From Mugil cephalus (lineage: Eukaryota; Chordata; Actinopteri; Mugiliformes; Mugilidae), in the NCBI RefSeq assembly GCF_022458985.1, contig NC_061773.1, forward strand, positions 20,928,001-20,992,000: DNA of 64,000 nucleotides, given 5' to 3'. Below the pieces are notes generated by a model that saw only the letters and a list, made by a program, of their open reading frames with translations, did not search any database and was not told the DNA's origin. Within the stretch, counting starts at the first letter, position 1. Each line of letters opens with the position of its first letter. The position numbers and the translations under genes are program-made. Below, piece by piece: positions 50,793 to 63,969 of this stretch.

Positions 50793-50798
50793 TTTATT
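50793..50798 (-). promoter_or_regulatory. gata1: gata1 poly(A) signal
   Basis: AATAAA on the minus strand about 410 bases after the gata1 stop codon. Confidence 0.5.
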
Positions 50799-51204
50799 AT
50801 TTTCTCTGTAGAGTTTCAATATATCATATCCATATGCAAATACAAAACAGACCCACAGAGCACAAGACCGGACTAGCTTAAACAACATCGGGATTGTCAC
50901 ACGGATATGGCAGTCAGATCAGATTTGTGTTTGTATTTACAGCTGAAAGAATCCCCCTTATCAGTGTTTATATGCCCAGCAACCTCAGTGTGTGACTGAT
51001 TTTTATCTCATCAACACAATGTCAACAAAATATATCTTATGATGAAATACAGTGAAAAAAAAAACAAAAAAAAAAACAGAAAGCTCTGGTAACGTGACAT
51101 CCATTGTAGAAATAGATTTGTACAACTCCACGCAAATAACTGGCAAACTAGCAAGCACGCTGAATTCCTGAATATATTTATGTACACGGGCCTGTTCGGT
51201 TACG

Positions 51205-53207
<2,003 letters not shown>

Positions 53208-53893
53208 GATGGAAAAGTACACAACCTGTGGGAAGACCATAGGATGTAACTATTCTGAATTGTTTAGTCTCTAAAATACCTTTTCCCAGGATTGCTCAGC
53301 AAAACGTGTGTGCAACTGTGTAATGGACTGTTCAGTTCCAGTAGTTAAAGTAACCGACTACACAAATCATCCATTAGTTAACGCAGCACTCTTTACACTC
53401 TCCACCTTTTTTGTATTTGTGTTTACAGTTGACACACACAGATCTTGTATGATGTATATATACTGTATGTGCATCCGTTCAACTTAGTTGTCTTTGTTTT
53501 ATCTGTTTCTCTATTTGGAAATTGTTCTTGTAATTGTGTGTCACAGAAAACACACTGCCACATCTCAGCTGTGTTAATTCGGACGACGGAGGCTTTGACT
53601 TTGATTGAAGCAGACGCTCTATCACCAAGCTCTTCACCTCACAACAACCAGCGAGACTTGACGTTATCAGGGACAAGATCTCTCGACAGCACGCCTTTTC
53701 GAACTTCCTTTTCTAGGATCCTCATTTGACTGTGGCTGAAAGTAAAAACTAAAAATAAGTGGGTCTATAAATGTGGCGATGCAGCCAGTGACCAAACGGT
53801 TACTAAGTGGCCTTACTACAATAGGTGTGCCAGTTAGAGAAATGCAAAAGATATGCCCTGAGGGACGCCTGCAGGGTGGACAAACAGCACAGG

Positions 53894-53898
<5 letters not shown>

Positions 53899-53966
<68 letters not shown>

Positions 53967-53978
53967 ACACACACACAC
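53899..53978. repeat. (CA)n microsatellite in gata1 intron 1
   Basis: CA tract of about 80 bases with one TC interruption, between the first coding exon and the inferred non-coding exon of gata1. Confidence 0.95.
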
Positions 53979-54069
53979 TGAGTTGCGTTTGCATGCAGAT
54001 ATTTTAAGTGAGAGTGTTCACACTTCTCGGAGGATTACGAGAGATCCGAACTGGTGCCTTTAAATAACT

Positions 54070-54457
54070 ATTTCTGGTCCAACAAATTTTCCATTTTTAT
54101 TCAAAAATTATAAGTCAAAGCTAAGATTAAACCTTCAGCCCGTGAGTTTAGAAGCCCGTGTGTTTTCCTTTTACACAAAAAAAAACTGCCGCTTTAAAAC
54201 GCAGACATGACTCAAACGGGAATGATACTGCAAAATTTTACGGTAATACGCCGCGAGTTGTAATAACAGCCGAGGCCGCTCTCACTCAGTATCTTTAGAG
54301 GGAAGCGAAGAGGAAAGAGAAGAGGCTGATAGTGTCTGATAAAGTCTGAGAAAATCTGATAGACGGCCTTATTATAATGCTAAATATAGATACAGCTCCA
54401 CTGATACATCGCGACCCTGATCTCATCTGATTAATAGAAATTTGTTGGACCAGAAAT
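54070..54457. mobile_element. MITE-like element with 20-bp terminal inverted repeats
   Basis: ATTTCTGGTCCAACAAATTT at 54070-54089 is repeated as its exact inverse at 54438-54457, enclosing 348 bases. There is no open frame. The perfect ends suggest a fairly young non-autonomous DNA element. I could not find a clear target-site duplication and cannot name the family. It carries three GATA motifs at 54327-54362. Confidence 0.6.
54327..54362 (+). promoter_or_regulatory. gata1: Cluster of three GATA motifs in gata1 intron 1
   Basis: TGATAG (54327-54332), TGATAA (54337-54342) and TGATAG (54357-54362) lie within 36 bases. All three fit the WGATAR consensus. GATA1 is known to regulate its own gene, so an intronic autoregulatory element is possible. 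They lie inside the MITE-like element. Confidence 0.5.
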
Positions 54458-54539
54458 GTGAAAACACGGCAGGGTGAGGCAGTGTGCTGCAGAGAGGATG
54501 ATCAAATGAGGCTGATCAGACCAGACTAGAAACAAAAAA

Positions 54540-54720
54540 TTGTTTTAAACTCAACCAACCTACAAAGAAACCCACGGTGGAATCACCTAAAATTATTTTA
54601 TCCTGTGTAGCATAAAATAATTTTAAACTCACCACCCTACAAAGAAACACAGTGGAAAATAATTTTGTGCTATAGATATAGGGTAAAATAATTTTAAAGT
54701 CACCACCCTATAAAGAAACA
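54540..54720. repeat. Three-copy tandem repeat (minisatellite)
   Basis: Three imperfect copies of a unit of about 70 bases, each with TTTTAAACTCACCACCCTAC followed by AAAGAAAC, at about 54542, 54620 and 54692. Confidence 0.75.
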
Positions 54721-55086
54721 TGCCATTAATCATTATTTAGTGCATAAAAATCTGTTATGTTGTGTTATGTAATAAAAACAGAATTACAGTTGTGCAGAAC
54801 AATGGAAATATGTTGGAAACATAATTTAAATAAAGGATAAATGTAAATGAAATAGCAAATTTCAGAAGAGCCGTCGCTGCCACTTGAAAATGAAACAGAA
54901 TCTGAGTTATGTCAAAGCAAAGTTCTCACCTCTAATATCTCTACCAGTCACAATCGGTCAAGCAATAAATGGCGATCAGAATCCTCTCCGGCGAGCGTTT
55001 CAAACGCACCACCAACACAGCTACAAATAAAGAGGACTGTACATGGGCCCCTTCAGCGGGAGCCACAGAGCCGAGAGGCCACCTAC

Positions 55087-55185
55087 CTGAGGCGATGTCA
55101 CGAATGAGCGAGGAGAGCTGAAGGACTCGGGACCAGAACTGCAGAACCGGTGGAAGTTGGCCCAGTTGGGGACTGTCTATCTCAG
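55087..55185 (-). other. gata1: Inferred gata1 non-coding first exon and start region
   Basis: On the minus strand CGCCTCAG|GTAGGT forms a good splice donor ending at 55087. A GATA motif (AGATAG, minus strand) is at 55177-55182. Fish gata1 genes have a non-coding first exon upstream of the ATG exon, and this is the best candidate. The 5' end is a guess. Confidence 0.4.
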
Positions 55186-56879
55186 CGTAGGCTGATGGCT
55201 ACAAGAGCAAGTTCTCCAACCACCAGTAAAGTTTAGGGCTATGAGACAGTCCGTGGGAGGGGTTGGGGACAACTTTTTTTTTTTGAAAGACACACCTCTT
55301 TGGTCCAGAGAGAGGGAACTTGCATGAGGGCAGATGTAACATATTTACAGGCAGCCATGAATTGAAAATCCTATTTAACAGCGCAATTTATCTACAAAAT
55401 ACAAATAATGTTCGTCTTATCGGAGACTGTGTGGCATCTGAAGCACGCGCGCAAGGTGAAGGTGTCGGCTTTAAATCTTAGTTCCTCTGCTCTTCCTTTA
55501 TGGCTGCTTGTGTAGTATTGATAACATGTATGTATCTCTGATGATTTCCACATAGGAAGTGCCGCACATAAACAGCATATCAGCACCAAACCAAGGCCAC
55601 TATCAAACCAGTACATCCAGCTGATGGACCGGCACAAGCAGCCTGCGCTGGGCGACGCATTTCTACGTGTGAGATTTTAATTAAAGCGAGCACAGATGTA
55701 AACGCAATAAAAACGGGCATAAGTTCCAGGCAGGTTCAGAGGACGCAGGATGGGAGCTTTTTTGTCTGTTGATTAAATGTGCCTACTGATAAGAGCAAGC
55801 CCACATGGAAAAGAGTTTGACAGACATTTGAACAAAGCAAATATAAAATGCAAAGACTCAATTTCTTTGTGGTCCAGCAAAGCTTAGACTGGAACACAGT
55901 AATGCAAATCGGGAAAGGAGCTGCAATCATAGGGGCGAGATATGGTCAGGACACGGCCTGGCTGCGCACAAGCCCGACACTGTCTCTGTCATTTGATAGT
56001 CAAAGCAGCTCGCTAACTTTCCTCTCTCTTTGTTCATTTACAGTTTTCAGGGAAATCAGGGGTGGAAAACAGTTGGGATGAATCGGTGCCCCTTTTTTTT
56101 TTTTTCCTTTTTCCTCTTTTTTTTTTTTTTTTCCTCTTTGAACTCAACACCGAGCCTTTTTCTACCATTAAAGAACCCACAGCAGTTAAATTGAAATGAT
56201 CCCCCATAAGGCGCTGGGACTCACATAAACTTCTATCGGTTAAGCCAGATGCAAATCGATACATGCCTCGCAGTAACTGTGGCACAAAATTGTAACCCAT
56301 GAGTTTCCCATTTCCCTAAACATCCCCACTCTTGCTTCGGTTGCTCAACACGTAATTCTCAGGCAACGCCAACAGAAATAAACTGCTGAAAATAGCAAAG
56401 GTCGGAAGGTCGACTCAGGAAACAAAGAGTCGCACTGAAGTTTCCTCTCCAATTCGGGGCAACTGAGGACACTTGCCGTTGTTTTAGGGAAACTTGTTAC
56501 ATGTGTATATGGGAGGTTACTGGGTGATCAGTTTACAACTGATAGTGATACCAACAATAATTATCTTTATCGTAACACGGCCTGGAATAACAGGTGAGAG
56601 ATCTGGCTACAGCCCAGCTCTACATGTCCTCGAAAATTACATACAGTTCATAGATCTGAGCAAGTGAGAACTCTGAATCGCCCGGGGCGTGCAGGCATGA
56701 GCAGGTACCGATAGAAAAGATAAACCAGTGATGCTAATTTATTGTGATATCCTCTTAAATTCATTTGTTTTTCCAGTTGGCTTAAACGCTGCCGCTGCCA
56801 GTTGGGGTTTCATGTAAATGGGAACGAGATGAATGAGCGCAGTATTCTGAGGCAGAGCGTGAGATGAGGTCGCTGCGGA

Positions 56880-57080
56880 CAGCTGGGCAGGGATGTGGCC
56901 GCCGCCGCCGCCGCTCGAGCTGGCTGCTCCGCTCTGATAAGAGGTTATCGAGATGAAAGGAGGAGGCCAGGAATTAGGCTGCGGGCCCGCCGCTCGCTGT
57001 CGCACGGACATGCCTCGAGGAGGCCCCGGTCGCGCCGCGTTGCTCAAGCCCGCATGTGCAACGGCGACGGACACAAGCGC
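56880..57080. promoter_or_regulatory. GC-rich patch with inverted double GATA site
   Basis: A 200-base GC- and CpG-rich island in AT-rich surroundings. It contains TGATAAGAGGTTATC at 56935-56949, two GATA motifs in opposite orientation four bases apart. It lies about 1.8 kb upstream of the inferred gata1 first exon. In zebrafish a paired GATA motif upstream of gata1 is needed for blood expression, so this is a candidate equivalent. A CpG-island promoter of an unrecognised transcript is an alternative. Confidence 0.4.
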
Positions 57081-57291
57081 TCGTCCTGTTGACAGCCTCT
57101 CAACAAAAGCAGTGCGGAGCATCTCGCTGGACAGTTGGGAAGTTGTTGTGGCTGGGTGATGGATGGCATTGTGTGTCAACAGTGGAGTTTGAGGACAGCT
57201 TTCTAATTCCCAAGAAGCTGGCTTCTGTGAAGGCGGTGGTCTTATCTCTGCAATGCAGGACTGCAGTAATAGTGCTATACCCAGGAGAGCA

Positions 57292-57332
<41 letters not shown>

Positions 57333-57360
57333 ACACACACACACACACCCACACACACAA
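57292..57360. repeat. Compound (CT)n(CA)n microsatellite
   Basis: A CT tract followed by an interrupted CA tract. Confidence 0.95.
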
Positions 57361-58439
57361 AGAGACACACACAACCCCATAAATGCATACACGGTCCTGC
57401 CCAGCGATACGTTTTCAGTGGTTTGATTACATTTTTAGTGGCTTTCTTGGCACATGACTTGTTTCAAGACGTTATGAGTGTGTGTCCCTGTAATGACTAA
57501 TAAAGCACAGCACTCCGAAGCCACTAATTACGATATTGTGGCTTTTTTCCGTAGCCGAGTTTGTGTAATCTCAGTTACGCCGCTGCTACTCTGACGGTCT
57601 AAACAGATTTGCCCGAATGTGAGCAGTTTTTTGATGTTTGTTTGTTGTTGTTGCTGAGTCAGTGAACTTTTTATTTGAGCTTAAACTTAAGAACTTTTCT
57701 GGACGCCCGGTCTTATTGTCATGTATTGTCATGTGGTGTGTGTGACTGTGCGCAGCAGTAATTTTTTTTTAATATTATTTGTAATGTTACACTTCAGGGC
57801 TTTGATGGCGGAAGCGTCACTTTACACATGAACTGACTGACAGTAATTCGCTGTATACTGTGTATAAGCTGCTTTCTCATTGCTTAAATGTTTAAATGTA
57901 ATAAAATCTGCTTTATTTGCCATGTATAAAGTATTCTTCCACACACACAATTTGTTATCTGGATTTAACCAGTCGAGGCACCTGACGAACAACTTGGAGT
58001 AAAACATTCAAAACCAGAACACCAATTCATTCTTGGTCAGCATCACATCAGATGTATATATGGTAAAAAACACATATTGGACTGAATTCTGTTTGAAAAC
58101 CTGGAACATCCTAAGCCACAGGGTTACAGTAATAAATGTAACATACTCACACTGAAACCTGGTTATTTGATTGCGTTTGTTTATTACTCAACTGAGAGGA
58201 AAGATCGAAATAAAACAAACAAAATGGATCTTCTCTAGTGCTTCTTCTACGTTTCTGCAAAAAGACATGAAATCTGAGCACAAACATTTGAAGTTTCATC
58301 AAATAACACGGCTTCACATTCAGCTGACCCACAGAAAGTAAAACCACTTGGTGGCATGAGCAAGGAAAGGTGCATCACCTGAGGCCTGTACTGCCCTCTA
58401 GTGGGGAGTAGAGACACGAGTTTCAGTAAATTACATCCT

Positions 58440-58440
58440 A

Positions 58441-58497
<57 letters not shown>
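58440..58497. repeat. (TAGA)n tetranucleotide repeat
   Basis: About 14 uninterrupted copies of TAGA, which also reads as GATA repeated. Probably a simple microsatellite rather than a designed GATA-binding array. Confidence 0.95.
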
Positions 58498-58957
58498 AAT
58501 TATTAAATTACATTAGTTAGACTAACACTCTATTAATTATTATATTTTTTATAATTTATTATATTTTTATATTTACAAACTGGTTTCAGTCTTCAGTCAG
58601 CGGTGTCTCTGCGTCTTTATGGACAGAAATAGGTCAAAGATAAACTTGGATGTATGTGCCAATACAACCACTGCCCGATGATGCCTTCACAAGCATAGGC
58701 CACCTGAGAGCCACCGAGCCTGAAACAGTAGTCTACATACAAACAGAGGTCACACAGTTAATCTCTACTGGGAGTTCAAAACAGCTACACTTTCAATACT
58801 GAAATTGCGAATAAAATAAAAAATACATAATCTCCTTCTCTCTCTGGCATTTCTTATTAAAAAAATAAACAACAACATAATGACACACGTCGAATGAACG
58901 GACATTTCCGAGGAACACTTGAAGGCACCAGTGGAACAAACCTGACCAGGTCTGAAC

Positions 58958-60694
58958 ATGACTGAGAGACGAGGCACTGCTGTCACCCTCAAAGTAATCC
59001 TCATTGGAAACTCTGGGTAACTTTAACACACATTAGTTCATTAAATGGAGACGTACTGCTCGGTCGACACTTTCACTTTCGTTTACTGCGACCCTTTGAT
59101 TTAGTATGTAAGCAACATGTAGATTATTGTATAGAGGCGTGATTCCCAATAGACATCGCGTAAAACAAAACAACGTGTAAAAGTTCACTTAACGGAGCAG
59201 TGTGACTCTAGATGAATGTTAAATGTCTCCAGTGTAACCGGGAGTAGAGGACTGCGTTGTAAGCTGCCTTTTATCTGACATGTGTGTTGTTTACTCAGGG
59301 TGGGAAAATCCTCCTTCATGAACAGATATGTCAACCACCGCTTCACCAACCTGTACCGGGCCACCATAGGGACCGACTTCCTCTCCAAAACCGTCAACAT
59401 AGACGGAGACACGGTCACCCTGCAGGTAACGCACCTGTGCAGCCGCAGTGACACGCGATCACACAGAAATCAGAGTCTGACATTAAATCCGCCCTCTCTA
59501 CTATCTTAGATCTGGGACACAGCGGGGACGGAGAGGTTCCAGTCTCTGGGTACACCTCTCTACAGAGGAGCCCACTGCTGCATGCTGGTGTTTGATGTCA
59601 CATCCAAAGCCAGTTTCGATGCCCTGGAGCAGTGGAGGAAGGAGTTCCTCATCCAGGGAGAGCCCCAGGACCCATCTGACTTCCCCTTTATCGTACTGGG
59701 CAATAAAACTGACCTGAGCGACCGGGAGGTCAGTCAAAGAGCCGTTTAAGAGCAGGCCTCTGGTTTGAATCCCATAATTTGATTCATTCCAGTCGTATTT
59801 TTCTGAATTAGATGATCAGCTATGACTGGCCTTAAGTCCTTTAACATGTGGCTTTGGTCTTGTAGACGGACCCTTTGGTTTATATTCAGCTCTTTTGTTA
59901 ATTGACGTATCTTTTTTTGTGTGATTTCAGAGAAAATGTGAGCAAATGACAGAAATAAGGGGGAAATCGCCACGATTTGTCACAAAACACACTTATTTTA
60001 TTTACTATTATAGATAACTATGAAGCTAGAAAACCTTTACACTTGAGAAGCTGGTACCAGCAGAGTTTTTGCTTGAAACATGAGTGATCTTATTCATTAA
60101 AAAAAAACAGCTGCTGTTTTTCTCACTGATGAATGAAGTGAGTCAGTAACATGACAATCACAGTAAAATCATAAACAACACCTGAGTGGTTTCCTAGAAG
60201 ACATAAACTTTTGAAGATGCTTTGACTCAGATGTGAAAGTTATGAAATGACTTGAAATAAGAATATATATATATATATACACAAGTAGAAATACAGTAAA
60301 CCGAAGCACTACTTCTGACTGACTTTAAATTAGTCCTTGTTTTGGATTCTGCTTGTGACTTGATTTTTTGCTGCAGGTGTCCCGCAGGAAGGCCCTGCAG
60401 TGGTGCGAGGAAATCGGAGCCGAGTACTTTGAGGGAAGCGCCAAACAGGATCTAGACGTGGAGAAGCCGTTCGTGAGAGCGGCTCAGGGCGGCCTACAGC
60501 AGGTGAGTTTGTCGTCGTCGTTTTGAGACAAGAAAGACGCCAGATCTCGGTTTTTTATGTTTAACATGTTTATTTTTTGATGATAAAAGATACATTACTC
60601 CCTACAGTACAAAAAACACACATTGGAAAATACAGGACATTTCCAGATAACCTGCAAACAGCCGAGAGAAACTCGCAACACCTGTGAGTGCTGA
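58958..60694 (+). CDS. Rab7-like small GTPase
   Basis: Five exons: 58958-59016, 59299-59425, 59510-59728, 60377-60502 and 60608-60694, in phase, giving 205 residues (Rab7A 207, Rab7B 199). The P-loop is GNSGVGKS (17-24), switch I has YRATIGTDF with Thr42, and switch II is WDTAGTERF (64-72). The base-binding motifs are NKTD (127-130) and SAK (156-158). The C-terminus ends Cys-Glu-Cys, a CXC double geranylgeranylation signal. The last exon (YKKHTLEN start) was found from a strong acceptor (CTCCCTACAG) and the in-frame CXC end. Rab7 proteins direct late endosome to lysosome traffic. Most similarity is to Rab7A in the core (FQSLG, YRGA, EFLIQ), but the tail recalls Rab7B; it may be the fish rab7b gene. 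The catalytic Gln of switch II (Rab7 Q67) is Thr69 here. Convergent with hcfc1. Confidence 0.85.
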
Positions 60695-63091
60695 GAGGAG
60701 CACTCGCCCCAACGCGGGAGGGAAAGTTCAGAGAGACCTCGGCACTGCTGATGATGACCTATCTAACGAGGGTGCAAAAATAGTGACCCAGCAAAGGTAC
60801 TGTGGAAGGAAAGGACACAATTGTATACCACATGGAGAGAGGAACAAACTCATTAAATGTTTCTTCTTTTTTTTTCCTTTTTTTTTGAGAACCTTCAGCT
60901 TATGGTCTAACTTAAGGCATCACTACTAAAATACACTGCTTTTGCATGCATGTCTAGTTTTGTTCAACAGACACACCGACACGCACAAAATTATGAATGC
61001 ATATGAAGAGAAAGTTCGTTTTCTAGAAAGAAATCGGGAGAAATCACAAACGGTGGCCAAGGCGCGAGCCGAGTAGAAAAGGTTGGCAAGCGGACGCCTT
61101 GGCTCTGCTCTGCTTCCTGGCCGTTACCATCACATCTGAACCTGCCCTTACAAAGTAGATATACACTCATGTCCAGTCAGAAGCCTCCTCCCTGTACAAG
61201 TCTGTATTGTAATGAACCTAGCAGTGATTCAGACTACAGTGAATCAGCTCGACAGAAGCAAATTAGAACAATCAGGGAGACTATATATATTTATATATAT
61301 ATATTTGTTTCTTTTATAAGCAAAGACACAAAAGGCAATCAAGAGATGACCAACATGTAAAAACAGTTTGTTACAGGTAATTATATAAAAGGCCAAGATG
61401 TTTTTTCTTTTTTTTGTCTGTTTTATTCTTGCTCTATGAACGAACTAATTTACAAGTGAGTACACTCCGGCTATGTAAGCGTTCTTCCCAAGACATTCCC
61501 ATTCAAAGACATGCGGGTTTTACATGTCACAGTTAGCTTGCACACCATCTGTAATCTGAAATACAGAGCCGTGGAAGGAACAACAACAAAAAAAAAAGAA
61601 AAATAAACAAAAAAACAAAATAAAATTTATTAAATGGATTCACATACATCAATACGGTAGGGTGGGGGGGGGGGGGGATTGGTCTACTGATATAATTTGC
61701 CATTCTAAAAATTAAAGAAGAGGTGAGACACCACATTCATGAGCATAAAAAGCGTCGGACAACTGATCTGAATGTTATGGGTGAAAGGTATGACGAGGGC
61801 TGGATGTTAAATTTTCTTCATACCCTGTGAAATTCCATGTTTGGCAAACGAAGCAACACAAGCGTTGAGTAGTAAACAAAGTAAAATCTCTCCTCTCCCT
61901 GGGTCCACTTCAAAGTTCCCTTCAGTCCTATAACCTCGGCGGTTCTACTTGGAACAAATACAAAAGTCTTTCTTTCATCACCATCTGTTAACAACAAGAA
62001 CATACAACCAACTGAATGAAGATTTTTAAAAATATAGTGGCAACCTCAACACAGCCACCCATCTGTCCACGAACACAAACTATGGGGATGAACAACAGTT
62101 AAAAAAAGTGATGTTTTTTTTTTCTTTAAAAATGCACACAACATACACATACACACAGGAGAAAAAAAAAGCTTAAAAAATACAAAAATAAACTACACAA
62201 AAGATTGCTTGCTAATTTTTTGGGAAGATTTTGCAAGATTTTTTTTTGTGTGTGCTGCAATTCTCAGTCCTAGCAAAGTCTGTCGTTGGTTCTCTACAAA
62301 TCTCTTGCTTTGCCATTCTCTCTTTTTTTTTTTTTTGTCCACTTCAAAGAGTGTCGGCCACCAGTCCTCATCTTGGGGTAAAAAGCGCACAGTGATGACA
62401 TTACCAGGAGACTGGAGTCCAGTACGATGACTGTACAGACTTGGTTCTCGATGAAGCAAATTTGTTTTGAGCGAAAAAAGAAAGGAAAAAAAAAATGGAT
62501 GTCCTCATTCGTGGAGGACAAGTGCTTTATTTGTTTCCATACCGATTTTTCCTCTCATCTAAGCTAATGCCTCCACAGCCTTTTTTTCAACACTGTACAT
62601 CATTTCATGTAGTCTCTTCTCTACATCCCCCCAGAATTCACAAAACACAGACAAAAAAAAAAAAGAAGAAGAAGAAAAGGTAACATTGCGCTCAGGCTGG
62701 CTCCCAGTTTGTGAAAGATGTAAATGCTTCTCTATACTGTTCAACTACTGAAACAAGCCAAAAAAAAAAAAAAATAGATGTTAAAGGATGGAGTTGGGTG
62801 TGACTGAAAAAGATAATGTGCTTCTAGGTTTGTGTTGCTCTAAAAATAGTACGACCAAAAGAACGAGGAGGAAGGAGGGTTTTTATCTACAGAAACATCT
62901 CTCAGATTGACTTTCATCTCGGCTTCATATGGTTGTTCTGCCTCCATTGCTGTCTTGCTCTGAGACGTGGGGGGTGGAGGATGAGATTAGGATGAGGATG
63001 AGGAGGTGGAGGAGGGGTGAAGGTCAATCTTCCTGATAAAAGGACAGCGAGTGGAAAAGGACAAAAGACTGGGAGGGGTCTCTGGGCAACC
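60569..63091 (-). other. hcfc1: Long 3' UTR of hcfc1
   Basis: About 2.5 kb of AT-rich sequence between the hcfc1 stop codon (63092) and a minus-strand AATAAA at 60569-60574, with no supported coding exon on the minus strand. Other minus-strand AATAAA copies (for example near 61417, 61627 and 62527) could end shorter forms. If the distal site is used, it overlaps the last coding exon of the Rab7-like gene on the other strand. Poly-G at about 61663-61678. Confidence 0.45.
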
Positions 63092-63969
63092 TCACTGGTC
63101 CGTTCTCGCTTTCTTTGGACCAGTAGTCTTACTGCAGGAGGACACATAAAACCAGAATAAGTACAGCAGGTTTAACTTGTTGCTGCCTGCGTGGGAAATG
63201 TCAAACATAAACACTGTACTTACGTATCGGGAGAGGTGCCCGGTCTTTTGGGGGCCGGTTTTGCCAAAGAGGCGTCTTTGCCAGATTCTGTCAAAGCGTT
63301 GAGAATATATCCATCAGTGAACTGCTCACTAAGCAAGATATTAAATATTTTTACAGTCCGAACGTGCGTTTACCTTGCAGCCATCGAACTTGAGTGGCGG
63401 GACCGTAGCCCTTCTCGTTGCGGGCAGCGATGCGGAAGATGATGGCTGGCTTGGTGGTGTAGTCGATGTGGGCGTTGGAGAGGCTGGACGACTGCACCAA
63501 GCAGGAGGGGTTGGGTCCACAATACACACGCATGAAGGCTAGCTGGGCTGGGGTGGAGGCCTTGGCTTCAGCTGTCTGGTTGCTCTGGATGGCCAAGTAC
63601 ACCGAGTACTCGATGATCTTTCCCGACGTCACCGAGGGAGGCTCCCAGGTCAGGTGGGCACCATCTGGGCTCTGTTGACGGACATGGAACATACACTCCT
63701 TAATGCCTGAAAGCCTCGACGGACCGAACAGCTGATCACATCGTCACATTCTGCACACCCGGCGGAAGGGTTTCCGTGTTTACCTTGCTGATTTTGATGG
63801 CGCAAGGTGCCCCTGGGAAACCTGGTAGGCAGGTCTTGAACGCAGAGATCTCGGAGAAAGTTCCGCGACCACACGCGTTGATTCCAGCAACGCGGAACTT
63901 GTAAGCAGTCCCGGGCTGCAGCTCCATTTTCTTCATCTGGCCGTAGTCTGGCATGATACCAGAGTCGTC
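63092..63969 (-). CDS. hcfc1: HCFC1 (host cell factor C1), C-terminal exons, partial
   Basis: Four last coding exons on the minus strand: 63969-63784, 63671-63374, 63287-63224 and 63131-63092. The upstream part lies beyond the right edge. The protein begins here at [11 protein letters not shown] and contains the fibronectin type III pair of HCF-1 ([91 protein letters not shown]). It ends in a short basic tail, GPKKARTDQ, which fits the C-terminal nuclear-localisation signal. HCF-1 is a chromatin coregulator that bridges transcription factors to histone-modifying complexes; the C-terminal Fn3 unit holds the two proteolytic halves together. Teleosts have two hcfc1 copies. All introns here are GT-AG and in phase. 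HCFC2 is less likely given the near-identity to HCFC1 in these blocks. Confidence 0.93.

Larger units (their letters stand above)
55200..58430. other. Upstream region of gata1
   Basis: No convincing protein-coding exon. It contains isolated GATA motifs (55422-55427 on the minus strand, 55786-55791 on the plus strand), T-runs near 56090-56135, a GC-rich patch at 56880-57080 with a paired GATA motif, and a CT/CA repeat at 57292-57360. Confidence 0.45.

Noticed and set aside
56739-57392. 217-residue minus-strand open frame
   Set aside because: Half of it is a CT/CA repeat reading. The rest is GC-rich Ala/Ser/Gly/Pro sequence without a recognisable domain or splice context. Kept only as a candidate regulatory island.
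58440-58497. GATA-repeat array as a GATA1-binding platform
   Set aside because: It is a pure tetranucleotide microsatellite of a kind common throughout vertebrate genomes; position upstream of the Rab gene gives no further support.
60640-60694. Shorter last exons for the Rab7-like gene from acceptors at about 60646 and 60660
   Set aside because: They are in frame but have weak pyrimidine tracts and would give a shorter tail than the family; the acceptor at 60607 is stronger and gives 205 residues.
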